Made by a program: the position numbers and the translations under genes. Under the pieces are notes generated by a model that was given only the letters and a program-made list of their open reading frames with translations, made no database searches and was not told where the DNA came from. From Caldifarciminota bacterium (GTDB lineage Bacteria; Hydrothermota; E44-bin80), in contig JAGMEZ010000335.1 of NCBI GenBank assembly GCA_023127905.1, forward strand, positions 1-16,025: a stretch of DNA of 16,025 nt. Direction: 5' to 3'. This document shows, one piece after another, positions 6,717-14,662 of this stretch (the first letter of the stretch is position 1; every line of letters starts with the position of its first letter).

Positions 6717-8099
6717 ATGTCAACAAAATCAAAAACTATAGTTTCCACTGAGCAAAGCCAAAGTGCCCAAAAACAGGCTAAGTTCTATATCATAACCTAT
6801 GGTTGCCAGATGAATAGTTATGATTCACAACTAATGTCATCTATTCTTGAAAAAGAAGGATATCACAGAGCACAATCTATTGATCAGGCTGATATTATTA
6901 TAATAAATACCTGTTCGGTCAGGGAACACGCCGTTAACAGAGCAATTTCAAGGGTAGAATCACTCAAACCTCTTAAGAAAAAAAATCCGCAAATCAGAAT
7001 AGGAATTACAGGATGCATTCCACAGCAGATGAAGAATAGTCTGCTGGAGAAATTGCCATTTATAGATTTTATACTCGGACCCGATAATTTTCAAGAAATT
7101 GCGTCGTGTGCAAAGGACACAAATGGAATATTTACCGACTTTAAAGAATCTCTTATTTATTCAAAATATGCACCACCTGCGAGAGGAAATTTTCCTGAGG
7201 CATTCGTTGCTGTGATGAGAGGTTGTAACAATTTTTGTTCATACTGTGTCGTTCCATATACAAGAGGAAAAGAAAAAAGCAGATCGATAGATGATATCTG
7301 CCATGAGGTAAATATTCTCAGTAAAAAAGGTTACAAGAGAGTAATTCTTCTCGGGCAGAATGTTAACAATTTCAACGATACGGGAAAGCGTCTCCCCTAT
7401 CTCTTATCTAAAATAGTTAGAATAAAAGGGATAGAGAGAATTGGGTTTTTAACCTCTCATCCTGCATATTTCCCTTTGGAAACAATTGATATTATGAAGG
7501 ATGAACCTAAAATTGAAAAATTTCTTCACCTTCCTCTTCAATCCGGAAGTTCAAAAATACTCAAACTTATGAAAAGGAACTATACGAAAAGTAGCTATAT
7601 TTCAATCATCGAAAAGGTTAGAAATAAGATTGACGACATATTCTTGTCCACGGACATCATTGTTGGTTTTCCTGGTGAATCAGAGGACGATTTTTCTGAA
7701 ACAATTGAGATTATAAAAAAGATTAGTTTTGATTCTGCATATATGTTTATTTATTCTCCAAGAAGATTTACACTTGCTAATTCCTTCAATGATTTCATCG
7801 GCAAAGAAGTAAAAAATCAACGCTTACGTGAATTAATCCGAGTTCAATCTGAAATAACCAAAAAAAAGAGTAAAGCCTACAAAGGGAAAATTCTTGATAT
7901 TCTGATTACAGGTAAAAATAAAAAAAATTATCTTGAATCTATCGGAATATCAGTGTATAATAAAATAGTTGTTGTAAAAGAGCAAATTAACAAGGGAGAA
8001 ATAGTAAAAGTGAGTATCAATGATGTGAAGGGATGGACACCAATAGGAGAGATATTTTCTAGAAAAGGGGACATAAAAAGAAAGAAAGTCCGAAATTAG
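6717..8099 (+). CDS. miaB: tRNA-2-methylthio-N6-dimethylallyladenosine synthase MiaB
   Basis: This radical-SAM methylthiotransferase converts i6A37 to ms2i6A37 in tRNAs reading UNN codons, improving frame maintenance. It has 460 residues, near family length. The N-terminal UPF0004 domain carries the auxiliary-cluster cysteines C30 (YGCQMNSYDS), C66 (INTCSVREHA) and C100 (GCIPQQ). The radical-SAM motif RGCNNFCSYC gives C170, C174 and C177, followed by VPYTRGKEKSR. The LPLQSGS and STDIIVGFPGE blocks are present, and a weakly conserved TRAM-like segment ends the protein. The CxPQQ form replaces the more usual GCMAQ. The start at 6717 has AGGAG 11 nt upstream, a rather long spacing, but no alternative start precedes the first domain. 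It is the first gene after the defence block and has its own promoter at 6631-6659. Confidence 0.96.
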   Translation: MSTKSKTIVSTEQSQSAQKQAKFYIITYGCQMNSYDSQLMSSILEKEGYHRAQSIDQADIIIINTCSVREHAVNRAISRVESLKPLKKKNPQIRIGITGCIPQQMKNSLLEKLPFIDFILGPDNFQEIASCAKDTNGIFTDFKESLIYSKYAPPARGNFPEAFVAVMRGCNNFCSYCVVPYTRGKEKSRSIDDICHEVNILSKKGYKRVILLGQNVNNFNDTGKRLPYLLSKIVRIKGIERIGFLTSHPAYFPLETIDIMKDEPKIEKFLHLPLQSGSSKILKLMKRNYTKSSYISIIEKVRNKIDDIFLSTDIIVGFPGESEDDFSETIEIIKKISFDSAYMFIYSPRRFTLANSFNDFIGKEVKNQRLRELIRVQSEITKKKSKAYKGKILDILITGKNKKNYLESIGISVYNKIVVVKEQINKGEIVKVSINDVKGWTPIGEIFSRKGDIKRKKVRN

Positions 8100-8116
8100 G
8101 AAAATAGCACATACAG

Positions 8117-8140
8117 TAATTAAGTAATTGAGCAATTAAA
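8117..8140. repeat. Degenerate 8-bp tandem repeat TAATTAAG / TAATTGAG / CAATTAAA
   Basis: Three octamer units lie end to end in the miaB-lapA spacer. CAATTAAA recurs in a similar octamer run at 15976-15983. Confidence 0.55.
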
Positions 8141-8187
8141 ACATAAAACTAAAAATGGAAATAAAAAAGAAGGAAATTAAAAGCTAA

Positions 8188-8195
8188 AAGGAGGG
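8188..8195 (+). promoter_or_regulatory. Strong Shine-Dalgarno AAGGAGGG for lapA
   Basis: It lies 3 nt before ATG 8199 and supports that start. No convincing promoter was found in the 99-bp miaB-lapA spacer. Confidence 0.65.
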
Positions 8196-8198
8196 AAA

Positions 8199-8555
8199 AT
8201 GATTTTATTTATACTTCTCTGGGCAGCAATTTTCACAATTACCGGTATGATTATTGGAACTCAGAATGGAAACACTTTGGTTGACGTTTCAATCCTTATC
8301 TGGACATTTCATGATTTACCGCTTACTCTTGTTCTAATAGAAACCTTCGCAATTGGTGTTATCTTTACATTAATTGTTGCAATTATTGATGAGGTACGTC
8401 TAAAAAATCGTATATGGAGATACAACAATGAAATAAAGGAATTAAAAAAGGAACTATCGGCATTACGAAATATTCCTATCGAAGAGGTAACAGTGGAAGA
8501 ACAAGAGGAAGAAAATGAAAAAGAACAAGATAATGAAAAGAAGGAGTTAACATGA
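8199..8555 (+). CDS. lapA: LapA-like (DUF1049) inner-membrane protein
   Basis: The product has 118 residues. There are two membrane segments (about 1-20 and 41-63), with the typical TGMIIGTQN after the first. A cytoplasmic coiled coil (about 66-93, EIKELKKELSALRN) and a very acidic tail (residues ~95-118) follow. LapA is the usual partner of LapB; in E. coli the pair helps assemble LPS and regulate LpxC turnover. Its TGA stop overlaps the lapB ATG by 4 nt (ATGA 8552-8555), so the two are translationally coupled. The identification rests on topology, size and the LapB neighbour. The acidic tail looks longer than usual. Confidence 0.8.
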   Translation: MILFILLWAAIFTITGMIIGTQNGNTLVDVSILIWTFHDLPLTLVLIETFAIGVIFTLIVAIIDEVRLKNRIWRYNNEIKELKKELSALRNIPIEEVTVEEQEEENEKEQDNEKKELT

Positions 8556-9691
8556 GTGGATACTGGGTATTCCTTATTGTACTAACAGGAATTCTAATTA
8601 TTTTCTTGAGTGTTCTGTTCCTTATAAAGAAAACCAGAAGAGTAAAAATTTCACCTTATGAGGAAGCATTAATTTCTTTAATAGAAGGAAAGGAAGAACA
8701 TGCCCTCAAAAAATTACAAGAAGCTGTTTTTGAAAACAGTGACAATGTTGAAGCATATATTCGTCTTGCAGAACTTTTAAGAAAAAGGAATGAACCATTA
8801 AAGGCACTTCAAATACATAAATACCTGTTAGCAAGAAGAGGTCTGTCAAGAAAAACATTAAACAAAATCCAAATTCAAACAGTGATGGATTATATTGAAC
8901 TTGAAGCTTATAAGAAAGCAACGGACATTTTAAAAAAACTCCTGAAGTCCGAACCTCAAAATGAACAATACTATAAATTTCTCTTGCTTAACTACGAAAA
9001 ATCTTCCTTGTGGAATGAAGCTATCGAAACATTCCGAAAAATGGTAAAATTATTCAATTACCCAAAGGAGAATCAATTAAATTATGATGTTTATGCGGCA
9101 TACGAAGCAAATAAGAAAGGTGATAAGGATTGGGCAGAAAAGGTCTTAAAAAGGATATTAAAGATACAACCTGATAATATTCCAGCACTTATCTTTACGG
9201 GTGATATAAACTATTCAACTGGGAACATTGATGAAGCCATTAGATTATACAAGAAGATAATCAGTATTGATTCTGAAAGTGGATATATTATTTTCCCAAG
9301 ATTGATGAAGGCATACTATGAAAAAGGAGAATTTGAGAAGATAGAAGAAACATACAAAGGAGTACTTGAAAACATTCCCGAAGATAACAAAACTACTATT
9401 GCTCTCGCTGGCTTTTATCAGAAGATGGGACGATTGAGCGAGGCACATGAACTTCTTAAAAATGGAGTTGAAACAAACCCAGACTCCATTGATATGAATT
9501 TAATACTTCTTTTAACAGAGTTGGAGTTAGAAAAAAGTAACGCAGTTTCTATCCTCAGGCATATAATTGACATATATAGCAAAAAAGAACTATACGAATG
9601 CAACAGGTGCGGTGCAGTATCAAAGGAATATATAATTAGATGTCCTAAATGTGGCGAGTGGGAAACATATAAACTTAAGAGGAAAAAATGA
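8552..9691 (+). CDS. lapB: LapB/YciM-like TPR protein with C-terminal rubredoxin-type zinc site
   Basis: The product has 379 residues, close to E. coli LapB (389). It has an N-terminal membrane anchor (about 4-25), TPR-like helical repeats through about residue 335 (for example EAYIRLAELLRKRNEPLKAL and PALIFTGDINYSTGNIDEAI), and a terminal metal site CNRCG...CPKCGEW (C350, C353, C364, C367). That architecture is diagnostic of LapB. In E. coli LapB is an adaptor for FtsH-mediated LpxC degradation and a hub for LPS assembly proteins at the inner membrane, so its presence argues for an LPS-bearing outer membrane. AAGGAG at 8541-8546 precedes the ATG. The 3' end overlaps the next gene by ATGA (9688-9691). 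No LpxC or FtsH gene is in the window. Confidence 0.9.
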   Translation: MSGYWVFLIVLTGILIIFLSVLFLIKKTRRVKISPYEEALISLIEGKEEHALKKLQEAVFENSDNVEAYIRLAELLRKRNEPLKALQIHKYLLARRGLSRKTLNKIQIQTVMDYIELEAYKKATDILKKLLKSEPQNEQYYKFLLLNYEKSSLWNEAIETFRKMVKLFNYPKENQLNYDVYAAYEANKKGDKDWAEKVLKRILKIQPDNIPALIFTGDINYSTGNIDEAIRLYKKIISIDSESGYIIFPRLMKAYYEKGEFEKIEETYKGVLENIPEDNKTTIALAGFYQKMGRLSEAHELLKNGVETNPDSIDMNLILLLTELELEKSNAVSILRHIIDIYSKKELYECNRCGAVSKEYIIRCPKCGEWETYKLKRKK

Positions 9692-10179
9692 AGTTAAAAC
9701 CATCAAGAACAAATGCAATACATCAAATTTATGAAAATATAACAATAACTTTTTTCGTATTAATAGCTTTATTTTCATTTTTTTTTGTTCCCGGTTGTGG
9801 ACTTAACCCTACTCCTGTTCCTAATGTTATATCAGGTAGTAATACTCTTTTTGCCCCTAAAAATGATAATGCAACATTTATATTCAGCGGAAATGGAACA
9901 ACATATGGCTCCTTTCAACTACAGGCATATGTAACGACAGCCTCACTCATGACACCACAGGGAGGTGGAATTCAAAAGAGCTCTCAGAATTTGTCAACTG
10001 CACCAGAATCAGGTTATTCCGTATCCGAAGAATGTGGTTATTACTATTACTATATGATAACTGATATGGAGCTTCACTATGCAAAGGTTTTTATTCATAC
10101 CATTGAACAAAGTGATGAAGGTATATCTATTGATTTTAATTGGTGGGTGCAAACTCAAGCAGGAGAGAGAAACTTCTAA
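9688..10179 (+). CDS. Predicted lipoprotein of unknown function
   Basis: The product has 163 residues and I do not recognise a family. An unusually long basic N-region (residues 1-21) leads into a hydrophobic stretch and a lipobox-like VPGC, with the lipidated Cys at position 37. The mature part is Ser/Thr/Asn-rich, contains a run of five Tyr (CGYYYYYM) and probably forms beta structure. The gene overlaps lapB (ATGA) and touches the next gene (TAATG), so it belongs to the lapA-lapB envelope operon and probably acts on the periplasmic face of a membrane. The -2 position of the lipobox is Pro, which is atypical. Confidence 0.65.
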   Translation: MKLKPSRTNAIHQIYENITITFFVLIALFSFFFVPGCGLNPTPVPNVISGSNTLFAPKNDNATFIFSGNGTTYGSFQLQAYVTTASLMTPQGGGIQKSSQNLSTAPESGYSVSEECGYYYYYMITDMELHYAKVFIHTIEQSDEGISIDFNWWVQTQAGERNF

Positions 10180-10928
10180 TGAATATTTTTCTGTCATTTA
10201 CAATCCTTTTCATAATCAGTTCATCCGGTATAAAAGATATTGAACAAGTAAAAGAATTATACAATGAAGGTAGATTTAATGATGCGAGAATAAAACTTGA
10301 GAAAATTACTCCAAATCATAAGATTGATGATGAAGTTCTCCTCTATAAAGGATTACTGGAAGAAGATGCAGAGAAATCACTCTCTTTCTACAAAAAAATC
10401 ATTTTTGACTACCCGAAAAGTGTTTTCTGTATCGATGCCATCTATTACATATCACAATATGAATTTTTAAAGGGTTCCTATGAAAAAGTCATCACATCAT
10501 TAAGAAAAATCACATCATTCTTCCCTGAATCAAAGTATTATGGGCTATCCTGTTTCTGGACTGCTTCTTCCTATGAGGCAGTAGGAAACACTACACAAGC
10601 CATTCTATGGTATAAAAAAATAGAAAAAAAGGATTCAACAGTATTTTTCTTAGCAAATAAAGCACTCGCAAGACTGTCACAAGTGAAGAGTATATACTGC
10701 ATTCAAATTGGCTCATTTAAAAATAAAGAAAGTGCAAAAGACCTCGTTTTTTCTTTCAATAAAAAGGGATATGAAACATGGCTTGCAGCAACACGGAAGA
10801 ATGGAATTAAATACTATAAGGTTCTTATAGGGGAATTTGATAGTAAAGAAAAAGCAAAAGGGTTTTCAAAACTATTCAGTGAAAAAGAAAAAATACCTTT
10901 CTGGATTGTTAAGATAAAGAAGCTTTAA
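10179..10928 (+). CDS. Secreted TPR-like protein with C-terminal SPOR domain
   Basis: The product has 249 residues from ATG 10179, which shares its A with the preceding TAA stop (TAATG). An upstream in-frame TTG at 10140 would bury the signal peptide and is rejected. The start MNIFLSFTILFIISSS is a short signal peptide. TPR/YbgF-like helical repeats follow (about 20-165), then a SPOR domain (about 171-246: CIQIGSFKNKESAKDLV...YYKVLIGEF). SPOR domains bind glycan strands stripped of stem peptides at division septa. A peptidoglycan- or division-linked periplasmic role is therefore likely, consistent with the envelope cluster it ends. The partner of the TPR part is unknown. Confidence 0.85.
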   Translation: MNIFLSFTILFIISSSGIKDIEQVKELYNEGRFNDARIKLEKITPNHKIDDEVLLYKGLLEEDAEKSLSFYKKIIFDYPKSVFCIDAIYYISQYEFLKGSYEKVITSLRKITSFFPESKYYGLSCFWTASSYEAVGNTTQAILWYKKIEKKDSTVFFLANKALARLSQVKSIYCIQIGSFKNKESAKDLVFSFNKKGYETWLAATRKNGIKYYKVLIGEFDSKEKAKGFSKLFSEKEKIPFWIVKIKKL

Positions 10929-11068
10929 CAACAAGAATACGATTAAAATAAAACAAATTATAACAGACTAAAAGGGCATTAAAGATAGTTAAGTTCTTTG
11001 TTAAAATCAATAATTTCTTTAGTTCCCTTCGATAAAATTTCAATTTTCAAGTAGATATTAAAGATTTA

Positions 11069-13651
11069 ATGCAAAAGATTACGCCATTATTAAAGCAATA
11101 TTTTAAAGTAAAATCAGAATATGAAGACAGCATCCTTCTTTTCAGAATGGGAGACTTTTATGAAACCTTTTTTAAAGATGCAGAGATCGCATCTAGTGTC
11201 TTAAATATCGCTTTAACTTCCAGGGCACACGGAAAAGATAATCGCATTCCGCTGGCAGGAATTCCTGTTAAAGCAGCTGATAATTATATTACTAAACTCA
11301 TTAAAGCAGGATTAAAGGTTGCAATTTGTGAACAATTGGAAGATCCAGCTCTTGCCAAAGGTATTGTAAAAAGGGACGTTGTTGAAGTAATAACTCCTGG
11401 AACAGTTACAAACCCCAATATACTCGATTCAGGGAAGAATATTTTTCTTGCTGCTATTTCTTCAGATGGAAAAGGAAAATTCGGGCTTTCCTACTGTGAT
11501 CTCTCAACTGGCGATTTCTTTATAGAAGAATTATCAATTAATGACATTTTAGATGAATTAAAGAGGATAGAACCGGGTGAGTTACTCATTAGTGAAAATG
11601 ATGATTATCCTTTTTTTGATGAATTCATTTTAACACCTCTCTCAGAAATCGAATTTCAATATGGGTATGCATTAGAAAAACTAAAGGAACATTTTAACGT
11701 AAAAACACTTGATGGCTTCGGGGTTGAGGAGCTTAATTTAGGTATATCCGCAGCAGGAGCTATTCTGAATTATTTGAATTCCACTCAGAAAAGGAAATTG
11801 AAACATATAAAGAAATTAATGAGAAGTGATCTTAGTAATATGCTTATTCTCGATAATTCTACCGTAAGAAATCTTGAACTCATAAAAAGGTTTGATGGCA
11901 CGACAGAAGGTACCCTGTTCAGCGTTCTTAACGAAACCGTAACACCTATGGGTACTCGATACCTTAGAATGACTCTGCTTAAGCCATTCTATAAACTAAA
12001 AAACATTAAGGAAAGACTTTCAGCTGTTGATGAACTGTACAAAAAAAATCTAAAAGTAAAAACAATAAGAAAAATTCTGAAATCAGTTTCAGATATCGAA
12101 CGATTAATTGTACGCATCGCAACTGAGAGAGCAAATGCAAGGGATCTTATTCAACTAAAGGATTCGCTCTCAAAAATCCCAACAGCTAAGGAGGAAATTC
12201 GTGAGTTCAGTTCTGAAATACTTGAGCAAATAAAAAAAGAAATGATAGACTTTTCCGATGTTGTGAAACTTATAAGTAATGCAATAGTAGATAGTCCACC
12301 GTTGAAAATCACTGAAGGAGGAATGATTAAGGATGGTTTTAATGAGGAACTCGATAAAACGAGGGATATTGTGGCAAAGGGCAAGGACTGGATTGTAAAT
12401 CTCGAGCGAGAAGAGAGAGATAAAACAAATATTACATCTTTAAAGGTAAGATACAATTCAGTTTTTGGATATTTTATAGAAGTTACTAAATCAAATCTGA
12501 AACACGTTCCAGATAATTATATTAGAAAACAGACACTTTCAAATTGTGAAAGATTTATAACACCAGAACTAAAGGAGTATGAGACTAAGGTTCTTGGTTC
12601 TGAAGAAAAGATAAAATCTATGGAATATAATATTTTTTCCGAAATCAGAACAAAGGTTTCACAGAGAGTAGAGGAGATTCAGAATACAGCAAAAGCAATA
12701 GCACTTCTCGACCTGCTACTCTGTTTTGCTTTTTTATCAATAAGGAATAAGTACTCAAAACCTACGGTAGATAATTCAGATGAAATTTTTATTTCGGAAG
12801 GTAGACATCCTGTTGTTGAGACAATGATTGAAAAAGAAACCTTTATACCAAACGATTCTTACCTTGATGGAAATGGAAATCAAATACTAATTATTACAGG
12901 ACCAAATATGTCAGGTAAGTCAACATATCTTCGACAGGTAGGCTTAATAATCATCATGGCACAGATGGGATGTTTTGTTCCGGTAAAGGAAGCGAAAATA
13001 GGCGTTGTTGATAGGGTTTTCACAAGGATTGGTGCATCAGATGACTTGTCAAGAGGAGTAAGTACATTCCTTGCAGAAATGATAGAAACAGCTAATATAC
13101 TTAATAATGCGACAAAAAAGAGTTTGGTAATTTTAGATGAAGTGGGAAGAGGAACAAGCACATTTGATGGTCTTTCAATTGCCTGGAGTGTATGTGAATT
13201 TCTTCATAATAATCCAACAGTGCATCCTAAGACACTTTTCGCTACACACTACCATGAACTCACAGAATTGGAAGAAATCCTTAGGGGTGTTAAGAATTAT
13301 AATGTTTCAGTGAAACGGTGGGAAGATAAAATCATTTTCTTAAGAAAAGTAGTTCCTGGAGGTGCAGATGAGAGCTATGGAGTTGATGTAGCAAGACTTG
13401 CTGGGCTACCTAAGCGGGTCATTAATAGAGCAAGAGAGATTCTTTTTGAACTTGAGGAAAAAGAAATGAAAGATTTGTCGAAGAAAAGAAAAGTTCTTGC
13501 TCAAAATGGTATATTGACTAAAGAGGAACAACTCTCTCTCTTTTCGCCACCAGAAAATATTATATATGAAGAATTAAAAAACCTGGATATCACAGCATTA
13601 ACCCCAATAGACGCTCTCAACCTACTCAATGAATGGAAAAAAAGACTGTAA
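11069..13651 (+). CDS. mutS: DNA mismatch repair protein MutS
   Basis: MutS recognises base mismatches and small loops and starts repair with MutL. It has 860 residues, the normal MutS1 length. The N-terminal mismatch-binding motif is GDFYETFF (F30 and E32 are the stacking Phe and the Glu). The connector, lever and clamp follow. The C-terminal ABC ATPase has Walker A GPNMSGKST (611-619), STFLAEM, Walker B LDEVGRGTSTFDG (D690, E691) and the ATHYHEL switch. The tail ends with a short C-terminal helix (LDITALTPIDALNLLNEWK) typical of the family. The start ATG 11069 has only a weak ribosome binding site, but the next residues fit the family start. A 140-bp AT-rich gap without a convincing promoter separates it from the SPOR gene. 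MutL is not in the window. Confidence 0.97.
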   Translation: MQKITPLLKQYFKVKSEYEDSILLFRMGDFYETFFKDAEIASSVLNIALTSRAHGKDNRIPLAGIPVKAADNYITKLIKAGLKVAICEQLEDPALAKGIVKRDVVEVITPGTVTNPNILDSGKNIFLAAISSDGKGKFGLSYCDLSTGDFFIEELSINDILDELKRIEPGELLISENDDYPFFDEFILTPLSEIEFQYGYALEKLKEHFNVKTLDGFGVEELNLGISAAGAILNYLNSTQKRKLKHIKKLMRSDLSNMLILDNSTVRNLELIKRFDGTTEGTLFSVLNETVTPMGTRYLRMTLLKPFYKLKNIKERLSAVDELYKKNLKVKTIRKILKSVSDIERLIVRIATERANARDLIQLKDSLSKIPTAKEEIREFSSEILEQIKKEMIDFSDVVKLISNAIVDSPPLKITEGGMIKDGFNEELDKTRDIVAKGKDWIVNLEREERDKTNITSLKVRYNSVFGYFIEVTKSNLKHVPDNYIRKQTLSNCERFITPELKEYETKVLGSEEKIKSMEYNIFSEIRTKVSQRVEEIQNTAKAIALLDLLLCFAFLSIRNKYSKPTVDNSDEIFISEGRHPVVETMIEKETFIPNDSYLDGNGNQILIITGPNMSGKSTYLRQVGLIIIMAQMGCFVPVKEAKIGVVDRVFTRIGASDDLSRGVSTFLAEMIETANILNNATKKSLVILDEVGRGTSTFDGLSIAWSVCEFLHNNPTVHPKTLFATHYHELTELEEILRGVKNYNVSVKRWEDKIIFLRKVVPGGADESYGVDVARLAGLPKRVINRAREILFELEEKEMKDLSKKRKVLAQNGILTKEEQLSLFSPPENIIYEELKNLDITALTPIDALNLLNEWKKRL

Positions 13652-13652
13652 G

Positions 13653-13659
13653 AAGGAGG
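13653..13659 (+). promoter_or_regulatory. Consensus Shine-Dalgarno AAGGAGG for the DUF6485 gene
   Basis: It lies just after the mutS stop. It is 1 nt from ATG 13661 but 4 nt from ATG 13664, favouring the second of the two adjacent Met codons. Confidence 0.7.
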
Positions 13660-13663
13660 AATG

Positions 13664-13864
13664 ATGGAATGTAAAATTGATGAAAATCATAAAATGTGTA
13701 ATTGTACATACGAACCTTGCTCAAGGAAAGGTAAGTGCTGTGAATGTATTAAATTTCATTGGAGAATGAAGGAACTTCCAGCATGTTTCTTCCCTGATGA
13801 TGTAGAAAAAACCTATGATAGATCCTTAGGAAAATTTATAGAAACATACAGGCAATCAAGGTGA
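13664..13864 (+). CDS. Small Cys-rich DUF6485 family protein
   Basis: The product has 66 residues beginning [20 protein letters not shown]. Eight cysteines, in the pattern C-x8-C-x-C-x4-C-x5-CC-x-C followed by a later C (PACFFP), suggest a small metal-binding fold. The block [17 protein letters not shown] and the tail [17 protein letters not shown] match what I remember of DUF6485. Function is not established. It lies 12 bp after mutS and is probably co-transcribed with it. Confidence 0.85.
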   Translation: MECKIDENHKMCNCTYEPCSRKGKCCECIKFHWRMKELPACFFPDDVEKTYDRSLGKFIETYRQSR

Positions 13865-13870
13865 ATAAGG

Positions 13871-13898
13871 GGTAGGCAGTAAGGAGTAAACAGTAAGG
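13871..13898. repeat. Degenerate 7-bp tandem repeat GGTAGGC / AGTAAGG / AGTAAAC / AGTAAGG
   Basis: Four heptamers lie end to end just after the DUF6485 stop. The purine-rich strand is +. They face a second heptad run of opposite strand bias at 13936-13956. Confidence 0.65.
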
Positions 13899-13935
13899 AA
13901 AAGAATAAAATGCTCAAGAAGTAATCTCCTTTTTA

Positions 13936-13956
13936 TCCTTTATCCCTTATCCCTTA
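13936..13956. repeat. 7-bp tandem repeat TCCTTTA / TCCCTTA / TCCCTTA
   Basis: Three heptamers, pyrimidine-rich on +. Together with the purine-rich run at 13871-13898 they could form an imperfect hairpin around 13899-13935. This might terminate or stabilise the mutS transcript, but no classical GC stem with a U-tract is present. Confidence 0.6.
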
Positions 13957-13979
13957 ACCTTGTAACTGGGGGGGTAATT

Positions 13980-14615
13980 ATGGCACCTTTTATATTAATG
14001 TTTCTCTTACTTGGAGGAGGTGAAAAGGAGATTTTACTTCCTCAACCAGCAATTGAAGGGGAAGTTTCTGTTGAAGAAGCAATAAAAAGAAGGAGAAGTG
14101 TAAGATCTTTTAAAAAAGAAACACTTTCCAATAAGGAGATTTCTCAACTACTTTGGTCTGCTCAAGGAATAACAGATACGCTTCATAACTTCAGTTTCAG
14201 GGCAGCTCCATCTGCTGGTGCACTCTATCCTTTAGAAGTTTATATAGTCATAAAAGAAGGAATATATCATTACATTCCTGTCAAACATAAACTTGTACTG
14301 GTTAAAAAGGGTGACTTTAGAAAAAAACTTGCAAAGGCTGCCCTTGGCCAATCAGCAATTTACTCTGCACCTCTCGATTTTGTAATTACCGCTGTATATG
14401 ATAGAACAACTATCAAATACTCTGAACGAGGGATTCGATACGTGCATATAGAAGCAGGACATGTAGCTGAAAACATCCAACTTCAAGCAGTTGCTCTCGA
14501 TCTTGGTTCAGTTCCGATTGGTGCATTCTATGACAATAAAGTAAAAAATGTTATTGGATGTTCGAAAGAAGAGGTTCCCCTCTATATTATACCTGTTGGA
14601 ATACCAAGCCAGTAA
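13980..14615 (+). CDS. SagB/ThcOx-type FMN-dependent nitroreductase-family protein
   Basis: The product has 211 residues. A short hydrophobic start (APFILMFLLLGGG, residues 2-14) may be a weak signal or membrane anchor. The nitroreductase fold follows: FMN-contact block RRRSVRSF, LLWSAQGI, then SAPSAGALYPLE-type AAPSAGALYPLEVYIV, which is the hallmark of the SagB-like subgroup, then YIEAGH-type YVHIEAGHVAENIQLQA and GAFYD. SagB enzymes oxidise azolines to azoles in peptide maturation; many standalone homologues have unknown substrates. No YcaO or precursor peptide gene is visible, so azole formation is not implied. A G-run (13968-13974) 5 nt before the ATG acts as ribosome binding site. It converges with the - strand gene ending at 14663. 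Confidence 0.88.
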   Translation: MAPFILMFLLLGGGEKEILLPQPAIEGEVSVEEAIKRRRSVRSFKKETLSNKEISQLLWSAQGITDTLHNFSFRAAPSAGALYPLEVYIVIKEGIYHYIPVKHKLVLVKKGDFRKKLAKAALGQSAIYSAPLDFVITAVYDRTTIKYSERGIRYVHIEAGHVAENIQLQAVALDLGSVPIGAFYDNKVKNVIGCSKEEVPLYIIPVGIPSQ

Positions 14616-14662
14616 CTACTTTTTTTCACTTAATGTATTCTTTTTTTCTTAATTTGTGACCT

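Noticed and set aside
12151-12456. 101-codon - strand frame opposite mutS (and a similar one at 12880-13161)
   Set aside because: Antisense shadows of conserved MutS sequence; no homology or ribosome binding site seen.
13871-13956. CRISPR array
   Set aside because: The repeats are 7-bp units end to end, without long repeats separated by unique spacers.
14616-14662. Rho-independent terminator between the convergent genes
   Set aside because: T-runs are present but no stem with G-C pairs could be found next to them.
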